A stretch of 64,000 bases of DNA from Ureibacillus sinduriensis BLB-1 = JCM 15800 (GTDB lineage Bacteria > Bacillota > Bacilli > Bacillales_A > Planococcaceae), in the NCBI RefSeq assembly GCF_000772955.1, contig NZ_JPVO01000046.1, positions 62,001-126,000 of the forward strand, in the 5' to 3' direction. A program made the translations under genes and the position numbers. A model generated the notes under the pieces. The model ran no database searches. It was not told where the DNA came from and saw only the letters and a program-made list of their open reading frames with translations. Shown here in pieces: positions 56,359 through 64,000 of this stretch. The first letter of the stretch is position 1. Every line of letters begins with the position of its first letter.

Positions 56359-56781
56359 TTATTCAAAAAATTCCATGTGTGTTTTTTCCTTCTTGTAATA
56401 GTCCAGCCGATCTTGTAATGTGCCTGTATGAAATTCGAATTTATGTCCATCCGGGTCTGTAAAATAGATAGATTTTTTATCGCGTTCATCTCTTTCGCGG
56501 CCCGACAGAATGTTCACATTCAACCTCTCCAACTTCTCATATAGTTCATCAACTTTCTCTTCTTCAATTGAAAATGCGATATGTGTATAGGATTGCTTGA
56601 TCTCATTTCGCGGTATATCTTCTTCTACATTCAATGCCAGCCACATTCCATTTAAATCAAAGTAGGCCGTGTTCCTCCCTTTTACCAATAGCTTTGCATC
56701 CAATACCTTTTCGTAAAACTCGATCGAGACGTCCAAATTGGATACCGAAAATAAAAAATGATTAATCCCCTTGATCGACAT
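56359..56781 (-). CDS. fosB: FosB-type metallothiol transferase
   Basis: A 140-residue vicinal-oxygen-chelate enzyme that opens the epoxide of fosfomycin by adding bacillithiol or cysteine. The sequence follows FosB of B. subtilis almost block by block: [82 protein letters not shown]. The metal ligands (His in GINH, His in SYTH, Glu in KFEFHTG) are all present. ATG at 56781 with AAGGAGTTGG is preferred over the in-frame start at 56856. It is expected to be chromosomal and intrinsic, as in other bacilli. Confidence 0.95.
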   Translation of the reverse strand: MSIKGINHFLFSVSNLDVSIEFYEKVLDAKLLVKGRNTAYFDLNGMWLALNVEEDIPRNEIKQSYTHIAFSIEEEKVDELYEKLERLNVNILSGRERDERDKKSIYFTDPDGHKFEFHTGTLQDRLDYYKKEKTHMEFFE

Positions 56782-56873
56782 TCGACCAACTCCTTCCCTG
56801 TGGAAACGGCTATTCCAAACCGGAAACTTACTTAAAATGGTAGCATAAATTTCCACTTAAAAAAGCGAAAAAA

Positions 56874-56899
56874 ACGCAATTTCATCCCTGAAATTGCGT
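56874..56899 (-). terminator. Terminator of the MetE-like gene
   Basis: Perfect 11-bp stem ACGCAATTTCA / TGAAATTGCGT, followed by TTTTTTCGC on the minus strand. Confidence 0.82.
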
Positions 56900-56913
56900 C
56901 TCTCTTTGGGTTT

Positions 56914-58017
56914 CTATCCCCAAATTTCTTTCGAAATATCCACGATATATTGAAGTTTCGCCCATTGTTCTTCCTCAGTCAAAATATTTCCGTGGTGAGT
57001 CGAAGCAAATCCACATTGTGGGCTGATGCATAATTGCTCCAACGGTACATATTTTGTTGCTTCTTCAATACGCGCTTTAATATTTTCCTTGTCTTCTAAT
57101 TGTCCATGTTTGGATGTGAATACCCCCAGCACCACCTGCGCCCCGCCATTCGGGATATGTTCCAATGGTCCAAAATCACCGGAACGGTCATCATCATATT
57201 CCAAGAAGAATCCATCTACTTTTTCTTTTGCGAATAATGTTGGCGCAATTTTGGCATAGCTGCCCTCAAATGCCCATTTTGAGCGGTAGTTCCCACGGCA
57301 TAGGTGAGTCGTTACGATTAAATCTTCCGGTTTGTCCTCCAATACGCCATTGGCAACACGAAGTGCCAAGTCGATTAATTCCTCACGAGAATAACCGCTA
57401 TCGTTGAACGGAATATCAGGGGAATTCAGGCCTGCAATGTAAACGTCGTCCAATTGCAAATAGCGGCAGCCTGCATCATAGAAAGCCTTGATGGCATCGC
57501 GGTATGTTTGGATGACATCTTTTGTATATTCTTCAAGGTCCGGGTAGATATCCAGATTTCGAATACCCGCGTTGAACAATTGGTTCGGGCTTGGGATGGT
57601 TTGTTTGGCAACGGCACGATCCCCAACAATTTCTTTGAATTCGATAAATTCCTTAATATGCGGGTGATCTTGGTTGAACGAAATTTTGCCGATTACGCGT
57701 ACATCGTATCGCTCTGTCTCTTCCCCTTTGAATGCGAAGCCTGATTCCGGAACGTATCCTTCCACCCCGTTTAGGTGCTCAAGGAAATCCGTATGCCAGA
57801 ATCTACGGCGGAATTCTCCATCTGTCACAGCTTGAAGCCCCACTTCGATTTGCTTATCCACGACTTTTTTAATTTCTTCTGTTTCAATCGCATGCAGTTC
57901 TTGTGCAATGATATGACCTTCTTGAAAATCCTTCCTAGCCTGATGGATTCTCTCCGGTCGCAATAAACTTCCAACGTGATCCGCTCTAAATGGTGCTTTT
58001 ACAAGTGTTTTTGTCAT
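56914..58017 (-). CDS. MetE-like methionine synthase / YxjG-YxjH-type methyltransferase
   Basis: A 367-residue protein homologous to the C-terminal catalytic half of cobalamin-independent methionine synthase, like B. subtilis YxjG/YxjH (about 375). It starts with FRADHVGSLLRPERI and carries the zinc ligands: His and Cys in TTHLCRGN (about 238-245) and Cys in CISPQCGFAS (about 333-342). QLDDVYIAG holds substrate-contacting acids. It would methylate homocysteine from a thiol or folate-type donor. ATG at 58017 with AAAAGGGGAGACA. No S-box riboswitch is recognisable upstream, unlike in B. subtilis. Confidence 0.9.
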   Translation of the reverse strand: MTKTLVKAPFRADHVGSLLRPERIHQARKDFQEGHIIAQELHAIETEEIKKVVDKQIEVGLQAVTDGEFRRRFWHTDFLEHLNGVEGYVPESGFAFKGEETERYDVRVIGKISFNQDHPHIKEFIEFKEIVGDRAVAKQTIPSPNQLFNAGIRNLDIYPDLEEYTKDVIQTYRDAIKAFYDAGCRYLQLDDVYIAGLNSPDIPFNDSGYSREELIDLALRVANGVLEDKPEDLIVTTHLCRGNYRSKWAFEGSYAKIAPTLFAKEKVDGFFLEYDDDRSGDFGPLEHIPNGGAQVVLGVFTSKHGQLEDKENIKARIEEATKYVPLEQLCISPQCGFASTHHGNILTEEEQWAKLQYIVDISKEIWG

Positions 58018-58190
58018 AACATGTCTCCCCTTTTCGCTTTATAAATGTTCTGTTTTTAATATAAACATAGTGTAGCATAGAGAAATTAATATAACGTAAC
58101 ACATAAAATCTATTCCTTGCTATAGCTTTAAACTATAGCAAGGTAAATAGATAGCTAATTTTGAATCTAATTGATACCTTTTAAAAAGAA

Positions 58191-58214
58191 CCCGATATAT
58201 TATATACCGGGCTA
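58191..58214 (-). terminator. Terminator of the MMPL exporter gene
   Basis: AACCCGaTATAT pairs with ATATaCCGGGct; TTCTTTTTAAA follows on the minus strand. Confidence 0.65.
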
Positions 58215-58238
58215 CTATTTTATCAACTTCTAGCTTCC

Positions 58239-60464
58239 TTACTCTGAAACTTGTTCTTCTTTCATTCGAAGGGAATTTTTCTTTTTATTGATAGCCATAC
58301 TTTCATCTATTTCTTTTTGTATTGAAGTCCCTTCAACATCAATATTTGGCAGAATTTTATCTAACCAGTTTGGTAAGTACCATGCCGCTTTCCCCATCAA
58401 CGTCATTACAGCAGGTACGATTGCCATTCTCACGACAAATGCATCAAAAATAATGCCAAAGGTTAATGCGAAGCCCATCGATTTAATAATTGGATCTGGA
58501 GCAAGCATAAACCCTGTGAATACTGCAATCATAATGAGACCTGCAGCTGTCACTACGCCCCCACTTTCTTTTATCCCTGCCAAGATAGCCTTATGGGCAT
58601 CTTTAGAATGTGTAAATTCTTCACGCATTCTACTTACCAAGAAAACCTCATAGTCCATTGCTAGACCAAATAAAATTCCTATGACAATAACAGGTAAAAA
58701 TGCTAATATCGGGCTTGCAGTTGGGAAACCAAAAAGACTATTGAAGTTTCCATCTTGAATTACAAAAACAACAAACCCTAGAGTTGCTAAAAGTGAAAGC
58801 AAAAAGCCTAGAACAGCTTTTAATGGGACCAGAATCGATCTAAATACCAAGACTAATAAAACAAACGCAAAACCTACAATGAGTGAAGCAAATAAAGGTA
58901 CCGCATCATTCAGCTTTTCGGATATATCAATGTTTACTGCAGTTGCACCAGTGACATACAATTCTACTTGTTCATTATTTTTGTCCGACAACTCTCTTAT
59001 AGAGTGTACCAATTCGTTCGTTTCAATATCATTAGGTCCAGTGTTAGGCGTAATTGATATCATGAAAACATTTCCTGATTTACCTGGAATCGGGGGACTT
59101 ACACTCTTTACATTCGGTAAATCTCCTAATTCTTCTATTACTTTGTTGATTCTCGCCTGAATCTCCTCATTCTCATCGGCTTCAGCCAGGACGACTAATG
59201 AAGAATGGTATCCAGGACCATACGCTTCACTTAATAAATCATACGCCCTTCTTTCTGTTGTTTCATCTGATTTTGTTCCATTATCAGGTAGACCCAGTTG
59301 CATATGGAAGAATGGGATACTGACTACTACAAGAAGGAGGATCCCTAAAATCGTTACTGTCCAAGGTCTTTTAGTAACAAAACTTCCCCATTTATTTGAT
59401 TCTTTATTGTTCCTTTTGCTAGTGAGTCTTGCTAAAAATTTATTTTTTCTTGAAGGGCCAATTTTATGGCCAAAAACCGCCAGAATTGCTGGTACAAAGA
59501 TAACCGCTATTAAAATCGCACATAATACACAAACTGCTGCAGAAATCCCCATCATTGTTAAAAATGGAATCTCTGCCACTCCTAAACCTAACAATGCGAT
59601 AATAACTGTTATTCCCGCAAAGACAACTGCACTACCGGCAGTTCCATTAGCAATGGCTATGGCCTCCTGCACGCTATACCCTTTTGCCAATTCTTGCCGG
59701 AATCTTGACATAATAAATAGGGCATAATCAATTCCCACTGCTAGTCCTAACATGGCAGCCAAAGCAAGAGCGAATGACGGAATGTCAAAATAATTAGTCC
59801 CAACTAGAATCGTTAAAATCCCTATTCCTAAACCAATGACTGCTGTAATAATCGGCATTCCAGCTGCCAGGAAGGATGCAAATGTAAGGGCAAGAATGGC
59901 ATAAGCAATTACTACCCCAATTACTTCTGTGATTCCTCCAATTTCTAATTCAGAAAAAGCAACGGTTCCCGCCAACTCCGTTTGAACACCATCATTTCTC
60001 GCACCTTCAATACTTTCCAATATGATTTCCTTTGATTTCTCCGTTACCTTAGCCGCCGGAACATCATATGTCACTATTGCATACCCGATTTGCTTAGTTT
60101 CATTGTAATTACCCAGTTCAGCAGGTGTAGCAATAGAGACAACGGATTTGTCTTCTTTAATTTTGTCAATTGTCTTATTTATGGCATCCTTAACTTCACT
60201 AGACTCTAAAGTTTGGCCTTTAGGGGCTTTCAGTACTAGATTTATAGTACCAAGTGCCGGCTCATTTGATGCCTGAAATTCCCGCTCCATTATTTTTCCT
60301 GCTTCGGCAGATTCTGTATCTGGGATGGACATCTCATCACTAAAATCCGGACCCATACTTAAAGCAACGATTGCTGTAATGATGAGAATACCTAAAGTTC
60401 CTCCAATAACTTTCTTGTTATGATTGACTACCCATCTTCCAAGTTTATATAAATACTTCGCCAT
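58239..60464 (-). CDS. ydfJ: MMPL-family RND exporter (YdfJ-like)
   Basis: A 741-residue RND-superfamily membrane protein of the MMPL group (B. subtilis YdfJ is about 724). It has a duplicated architecture: helix 1, an extracytoplasmic loop of about 130 residues, five helices (LTFASFLAAGMPIITAVIGLGIGIL; GLAVGIDYALFIMSRFRQEL), then the same again (LVFRSILVPLKAVLGFLLSL; FGLAMDYEVFLVSRMREE). The GxxxDY motifs GIDYALF and AMDYEVF are the proton-relay sites. ATG at 60464 with AAAGGAGTCAAG. Control by the adjacent YdfH/YdfI-like two-component system is strongly suggested by the promoter. Likely exports a lipid or hydrophobic compound. Confidence 0.93.
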   Translation of the reverse strand: MAKYLYKLGRWVVNHNKKVIGGTLGILIITAIVALSMGPDFSDEMSIPDTESAEAGKIMEREFQASNEPALGTINLVLKAPKGQTLESSEVKDAINKTIDKIKEDKSVVSIATPAELGNYNETKQIGYAIVTYDVPAAKVTEKSKEIILESIEGARNDGVQTELAGTVAFSELEIGGITEVIGVVIAYAILALTFASFLAAGMPIITAVIGLGIGILTILVGTNYFDIPSFALALAAMLGLAVGIDYALFIMSRFRQELAKGYSVQEAIAIANGTAGSAVVFAGITVIIALLGLGVAEIPFLTMMGISAAVCVLCAILIAVIFVPAILAVFGHKIGPSRKNKFLARLTSKRNNKESNKWGSFVTKRPWTVTILGILLLVVVSIPFFHMQLGLPDNGTKSDETTERRAYDLLSEAYGPGYHSSLVVLAEADENEEIQARINKVIEELGDLPNVKSVSPPIPGKSGNVFMISITPNTGPNDIETNELVHSIRELSDKNNEQVELYVTGATAVNIDISEKLNDAVPLFASLIVGFAFVLLVLVFRSILVPLKAVLGFLLSLLATLGFVVFVIQDGNFNSLFGFPTASPILAFLPVIVIGILFGLAMDYEVFLVSRMREEFTHSKDAHKAILAGIKESGGVVTAAGLIMIAVFTGFMLAPDPIIKSMGFALTFGIIFDAFVVRMAIVPAVMTLMGKAAWYLPNWLDKILPNIDVEGTSIQKEIDESMAINKKKNSLRMKEEQVSE

Positions 60465-60538
60465 ACTTGACTCCTTTCAAAACCTAATTCAATTTCCTTA
60501 TGTTTTTAATCGTAAAGGAAAGAGTCCAAAAAAAAATC

Positions 60539-60573
60539 GTACATACGGGTAAGCCCCCTATGTACGTTTGGGC
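60539..60573 (-). promoter_or_regulatory. Tandem YdfI boxes and hairpin between ydfI and ydfJ
   Basis: On the minus strand GCCCAAACGTAC (60562-60573) matches the 12-mer GCCCRAAYGTAC that I recall as the B. subtilis YdfI site at ydfJ exactly. A second copy, ACCCGTATGTAC (60539-60550), matches 10 of 12, 23 bp downstream. The two together also fold as CGTACATA/TATGTACG followed by ten T on the minus strand, an intrinsic terminator for ydfHI. So the site appears to serve two roles. Confidence 0.75.
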
Positions 60574-60576
60574 AAT

Positions 60577-61230
60577 TTATTTATCTAGCAAGCGAAATAA
60601 ACCTTGGTCGATTGCAACCGCAACAGCTTCCGCTCTGGAATTAACACCTAGTTTATTGTAAATATTGGTTAGGTGCGCTTTGACGGTACGTTCGGCAATC
60701 CCCATATCAGAAGCAATTTCCCTACTTTTAAATCCTTTCGCAACTGTCTGTAAAATAAATAATTCTTTATCTGTCAAATGTGCGGATTGGTGGGTATGGT
60801 TGCCAAATTTCTCCTGCTTATATTTTAAGATCTTCTCCATGACTTCAGGTTGCAAGAGCGTTTCACCCCTGATTGCGGACTCTAGCGTTCTAAACAGATT
60901 TTCCCTGCTTGTATCTTTCAATAAAAAACCTTTGGCTCCTAACTCTATTCCTTTCACCATCAAGTCGTCTTCGTTATATGTAGTTAATATAATAACGGGA
61001 ATCTTGATGTTTAATTCACTCATTGATTTCAATGTATCTAACCCACTCATTACGGGCATATACAAATCAAGTAAAATTAGATCTGGTTTTGATTTATTGA
61101 TGATATCCAGTGCGTCTTTACCATTACTAGCTTCACCAATCACTTGGAACGAATCATTGGTCTCCAAAATTAATTTTAGCCCTTCTCTTACTACCAAATG
61201 ATCATCCACAATTAGCACTTCATATTTCAA
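60577..61230 (-). CDS. ydfI: NarL/LuxR-type response regulator (YdfI-like)
   Basis: A 217-residue regulator. Receiver domain at 1-120 with VDDH at 8-11, phosphoacceptor Asp in LILLDLYMPVMSG (about 54) and Lys in GFLLKDTSRE; LuxR-type helix-turn-helix at about 148-210 (LTDKELFILQTVAKGFKSREIASDMGIAERTVKAHLTNIYNKLGVNSRAEAVAVAIDQG). TTG start at 61230 with GGGGGCATAGG, 3 bp after the kinase stop. Its expected target is the MMPL exporter gene 112 bp downstream, whose promoter holds two copies of the YdfI 12-mer. Confidence 0.92.
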   Translation of the reverse strand: MKYEVLIVDDHLVVREGLKLILETNDSFQVIGEASNGKDALDIINKSKPDLILLDLYMPVMSGLDTLKSMSELNIKIPVIILTTYNEDDLMVKGIELGAKGFLLKDTSRENLFRTLESAIRGETLLQPEVMEKILKYKQEKFGNHTHQSAHLTDKELFILQTVAKGFKSREIASDMGIAERTVKAHLTNIYNKLGVNSRAEAVAVAIDQGLFRLLDK

Positions 61231-61233
61231 TGC

Positions 61234-62442
61234 CTATGCCCCCTGTTCCATAGGGACTGTTATAATCAATTTCGTCCCTTTTCCCGGTATACTCTCTATT
61301 GTTATTTTGCCTCTTACTAACCTTACACGCTCTTGTAAGCCTATGAGGCCATATTTCCCGGTTTGTTTCCCAACATTTTTGGTAGAGAATCCGATTCCAT
61401 TATCAGTAACTTCCATATACAACTGGCCATCTTTGGATTTGATCTTTATCCGCACTTGATCTGCCCTTGAATGCTTCATTATATTGTTCAGGGATTCGCG
61501 GATTATATAAATACCATATTCCATTGATAAATTAGAAAATGAATAAACCTGATCAATTTCTTTTTCCACATGGATGCCTGTTATTTCTTCAAATTTCTTT
61601 ATTTCTTTCAACACCGCCCCTTGAAAATCTGCATCCTCCGATACTTCTGTCCTCAAGTTATCAATCACGGTCCGGGCACCCTTTAACGTTTTTCTGGCCT
61701 GTTGCATTGCATGATGAATAATTTCATTCGATCTAGCAACATTACCATTGTTTATATGAATACTTACTGCTTCCAATTGCATAATGAGACCTGCCAGCCC
61801 TTGTGCTAAAGTATCGTGCAAATCCCTGGCCATTCGCTGTCTTTCATTTAACAAAGTTAGTTCCTCCACTTTTTGATAGGCCATTTCCAACTGTTGCAAA
61901 TAAAATTCCATCCGCTCTCTTGCCCGAACTTGGCGGTTGTAGCTAACCGTATAAACAATGATGATTAGCAAGATTACAAAGAAGATGGGAATGAACATCG
62001 GAAGCTCACTTGCCCCATAATTTATTGCCATAGCAACGCAATATAATCCATAAGAAACTATAAAAAATAAAATAGCCTTTAGTTTGCTACTTAGAACTAT
62101 GATGCTCTGTGCTATTAATACCGGCAGTAAACCGATTAATACGACTGGGGATCCTTTTGGCAGTAAAAAAGCAGAGATAAACAACAAACTCGCCTGTACA
62201 AAAAAGTAATACCACGCCTTCCCCAGAAACATGGAACTTGAGAAAAAATATAACACTGCATGGGATCCTAAAATTAAACTAAAGATTAAACTGGAAAGAA
62301 AAGTTGGTTGTTGAATGTTTTGCAGTACTACTGCTCCTATATAGACTAAAAGAATCCAGAAAATAGTAGACAACTGCGATAATAGTATTCCTTCGTTCGG
62401 CTCATTATCGAGCGATTTTGATAATGGATTGAATCTCTCCAA
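61234..62442 (-). CDS. ydfH: HisKA_3-type sensor histidine kinase (YdfH-like)
   Basis: A 402-residue kinase (YdfH is about 407). Five or six membrane helices at about 20-165 with almost no external loop, a linker helix, the HisKA_3 phosphorylation segment LNERQRMARDLHDTLAQGLAGLIMQLEA (His about 208) and an ATPase domain (IYIIRESLNNIMKHSRA; DNGIGFSTKN; GKYGLIGLQERVRLVRGKITIES). The start is TTG with AGGTGGTGAGAGG. First gene of the unit; its signal is likely sensed in or at the membrane. Confidence 0.91.
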   Translation of the reverse strand: MERFNPLSKSLDNEPNEGILLSQLSTIFWILLVYIGAVVLQNIQQPTFLSSLIFSLILGSHAVLYFFSSSMFLGKAWYYFFVQASLLFISAFLLPKGSPVVLIGLLPVLIAQSIIVLSSKLKAILFFIVSYGLYCVAMAINYGASELPMFIPIFFVILLIIIVYTVSYNRQVRARERMEFYLQQLEMAYQKVEELTLLNERQRMARDLHDTLAQGLAGLIMQLEAVSIHINNGNVARSNEIIHHAMQQARKTLKGARTVIDNLRTEVSEDADFQGAVLKEIKKFEEITGIHVEKEIDQVYSFSNLSMEYGIYIIRESLNNIMKHSRADQVRIKIKSKDGQLYMEVTDNGIGFSTKNVGKQTGKYGLIGLQERVRLVRGKITIESIPGKGTKLIITVPMEQGA

Positions 62443-62685
62443 GTCCTCTCACCACCTTATTAACAGTTTATACTATACAATTATTCTATTAACTGTCCGT
62501 TCGTACACGCCCAAAGGGGCAACTTGTTGAACGTGATTTTCCATAATAATTGTAAATGGTGCAATCTTGAGTATACATACTACATAATTTCACGATGAAA
62601 AATCAACTGAATAAAAAATTAGTTAGATATCCTATTAGACTAGCTATTTGAGCTCATACTTATAAGAGTTATTTACTATTATAAA

Positions 62686-62722
62686 AAAATCACTTTAGCA
62701 CACGAAGAGCTAAGTGACTTTT
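62686..62722 (-). terminator. Terminator of the 56-residue protein gene
   Basis: AATCACTTtAGC (62688-62699) pairs with GCTAAGTGACTT (62709-62720), followed by TTTTTTTATAAT on the minus strand. The 306-bp gap 62443-62748 shows nothing else apart from the divergent/upstream promoter of ydfHI, which I could not define. Confidence 0.72.
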
Positions 62723-62748
62723 TAGATGACTCCCATTATTCAAGTGAA

Positions 62749-62919
62749 TTATTTTGTTAGAAGACGCTCTACGAAGATCATCACCGTGCAACCAATAAAA
62801 ATGGCAACCGATATGGCCACTTTCGACCCGTCATGCCCCCAATTTACAAAGATGCTGTACAATTGGTAGATTGCCAAAATAATAAAAGCGTATTTGATGG
62901 GGATCAACGACTTTTTCAT
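62749..62919 (-). CDS. Small two-helix membrane protein
   Basis: A 56-residue ORF: ATG at 62919, starting MKKSLIPIKYAFIILAIY, with two membrane helices (IKYAFIILAIYQLYSIFV and VAISVAIFIGCTVMIFV) separated by NWGHDGSK, ending ERLLTK, stop TAA 62749. The ribosome binding site is modest (AGGTGAGTGG about 8-17 bases upstream). It has its own terminator. Codon use is like its neighbours. Function unknown. Confidence 0.62.
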   Translation of the reverse strand: MKKSLIPIKYAFIILAIYQLYSIFVNWGHDGSKVAISVAIFIGCTVMIFVERLLTK

Positions 62920-62992
62920 TGCCTATCCACTCACCTTTTTACTCCCTGGAAAGACAGCTTCATAGATTTAAAAGCTTTGCGGGAGGCTCTTT

Positions 62993-63964
62993 TTATACTT
63001 TAATCAAGATTTTCCCTTCATATTTGCGGCTCTCAATTAACTTATGCGCTTGTGCGGCCTCACTTAAATCAAATACTCGTGCAACCGGTAGGATGATTTG
63101 CTCTGAAGCAAATAAGTCGATTACCTTCTGGGCAACAGATGCCAAACTTGCCGGTTTATGTTTTCTTGTTGTACCTAGGCTGAAACCTTTGATATTTCGA
63201 CAGCTGTTATGTACATCACTTGTTTTGAAAGTACCCGCCTTGCCACTGCTATTGCCGAATTGGACCAGTGTGCCGTAAAAAGCCAGGCATTCAAGACTGC
63301 TGCCGGTAACTTCACCCGCAACCGAATCAAAGATCACATTCGCACCTTGATTATTCGTTTGCCTCAAAACTTCCTCCTTAAAGTCATCATAAGTGCAGAT
63401 TACATCAGCGCCCAATCTTTTTACATAATCCTCTTTTTCCAGATTGCCCACAGTCCCAATAATTTTTTGGACACCCGCTAGTTTTGCCAATTGGACAAGC
63501 ATGGAACCCACCCCGCCAGCAGCACTATGTATGACGATTGTATCTGTTTGTTGTACTTGGCCAATTTGATGCAAGAGAATGTAAGATAAAATCGATACGG
63601 TTGGCATGGAGGCCGCCTGTTCAAATGACAGGTTATCCGGAATTTTGAATACCAATTGAGTATTCGCAACAACATATTCTGCATATGATCCGCCTATAGG
63701 GAAAGCGATGATTCTATCCCCCTTTGAAAAAGCGGAATCGGCAGGGGCCTCTTCTATTGTCCCTGAAACATCAAGTCCCAGTGTAAACGGAAAATCGTTC
63801 GCCCCTTTTTTCCCTTGGCGTTGTTTTATATCTGCGTAATTAACACTTGTATATGCCACTTTTATGAGCACTTCATTATTCCCGACTTTTTGCAGGTCCA
63901 CATCCGTATAGGTAAGGACATCTGCACTGCCAAACTCCTGTTGGATGACGGCTTTCATTTTCAT
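62993..63964 (-). CDS. Zinc-independent NADPH:quinone oxidoreductase (MDR family)
   Basis: A 323-residue medium-chain reductase with the quinone-oxidoreductase pattern: KAVIQQEFGSADVLTYTDVDLQK, SVNYADIKQRQG, TLGLDVSGTIEE, and the NADPH site HSAAGGVGSMLVQLAKLAG (about 150-168). The zinc ligands of alcohol dehydrogenases are missing. It differs from the protein at 3239 in most positions, so it is not a recent duplicate. ATG at 63964 with GAGAGGGGTT. It reduces quinones or enones with NADPH, often in oxidative stress; the exact substrate is unknown. Confidence 0.87.
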   Translation of the reverse strand: MKMKAVIQQEFGSADVLTYTDVDLQKVGNNEVLIKVAYTSVNYADIKQRQGKKGANDFPFTLGLDVSGTIEEAPADSAFSKGDRIIAFPIGGSYAEYVVANTQLVFKIPDNLSFEQAASMPTVSILSYILLHQIGQVQQTDTIVIHSAAGGVGSMLVQLAKLAGVQKIIGTVGNLEKEDYVKRLGADVICTYDDFKEEVLRQTNNQGANVIFDSVAGEVTGSSLECLAFYGTLVQFGNSSGKAGTFKTSDVHNSCRNIKGFSLGTTRKHKPASLASVAQKVIDLFASEQIILPVARVFDLSEAAQAHKLIESRKYEGKILIKV

Positions 63965-64000
63965 AACCCCTCTCTAACTTTTTTTCTTTTCAGTTTTACC

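Noticed and set aside
58018-58238. Possible S-box (SAM) riboswitch before the MetE-like gene
   Set aside because: Only about 60-220 bp of AT-rich sequence is available and none of the conserved S-box stems or an antiterminator/terminator pair was seen.
60665-61201. 178-codon + strand ORF
   Set aside because: Antisense shadow of the YdfI-like response regulator gene.

Overview
The window reads as chromosomal DNA of a low-GC, endospore-forming Bacillales bacterium, most likely Planococcaceae or a close Bacillaceae relative. Evidence: CotF-type spore coat proteins, three general-stress genes each behind a textbook sigma-B promoter, AGGAGG-type ribosome binding sites with frequent TTG and GTG starts, a FosB bacillithiol transferase, and gene clusters that match Bacillus subtilis modules (BmrR-type MerR/MFS, YtrA-type GntR/ABC, YhaQP, YdfHIJ, CzrA/CzcD). 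No rRNA, tRNA, prophage, CRISPR array or intact transposase was seen.

Layout. 0.1-7.9 kb: MFS drug-efflux gene and divergent MerR regulator with a 19-bp-spacer promoter; two small spore coat genes; an MDR oxidoreductase; a VanS/VanR/VanZ-like operon facing a secreted protein gene with a response-regulator direct repeat in its promoter. 8-17 kb: two ABC exporter operons (the second GntR-controlled), a DUF4184 membrane protein, an isolated structured element resembling the RNA/right end of an IS200/IS605 TnpB element, a GAF-GGDEF diguanylate cyclase, an XRE/membrane pair and a PhzF-family enzyme. 17-26 kb: a copper-amine-oxidase-N/SH3 secreted protein, a MITE-like element, an ECF sigma/anti-sigma pair, the sigma-B paralogue trio, and a fatty-acyl-CoA operon (enoyl-CoA hydratase plus two acyl-CoA dehydrogenases). 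26-31 kb: an AgrC/AgrA (NatK/NatR)-like two-component system beside a YhaQP-type ABC exporter, with a 25-residue membrane peptide gene and a degenerate response regulator upstream.

31-42 kb is accessory in character: small hypothetical membrane proteins, a MarR-rhodanese-EVE operon, a metallo-beta-lactamase-fold protein, a signal peptidase, one frameshifted gene, one headless ORF, and about nine copies of an intergenic hairpin repeat. 41-48 kb: ArsR/CDF metal efflux, a radical SAM protein, alpha/beta hydrolase, penicillin-binding-protein-like hydrolase and a thioesterase. 48-52 kb: a MarR/bactofilin-like/membrane operon with a 53-bp palindrome at its promoter, then a second ECF sigma/anti-sigma operon. 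52-64 kb: AraC regulator with a 39-residue membrane protein, NAD(P)-binding protein, DUF2089/SHOCT operon, tandem DUF1259 protein, FosB, a MetE-like methyltransferase, and a YdfHIJ-type two-component/MMPL exporter cluster whose operator matches the 12-mer described for B. subtilis YdfI.

Together the genes describe envelope and toxic-compound stress management: at least seven export systems, each paired with a local regulator (MerR, GntR, ArsR, two-component) or next to one, plus two ECF modules. All functions are inferred by reading the proteins; no database search was possible.
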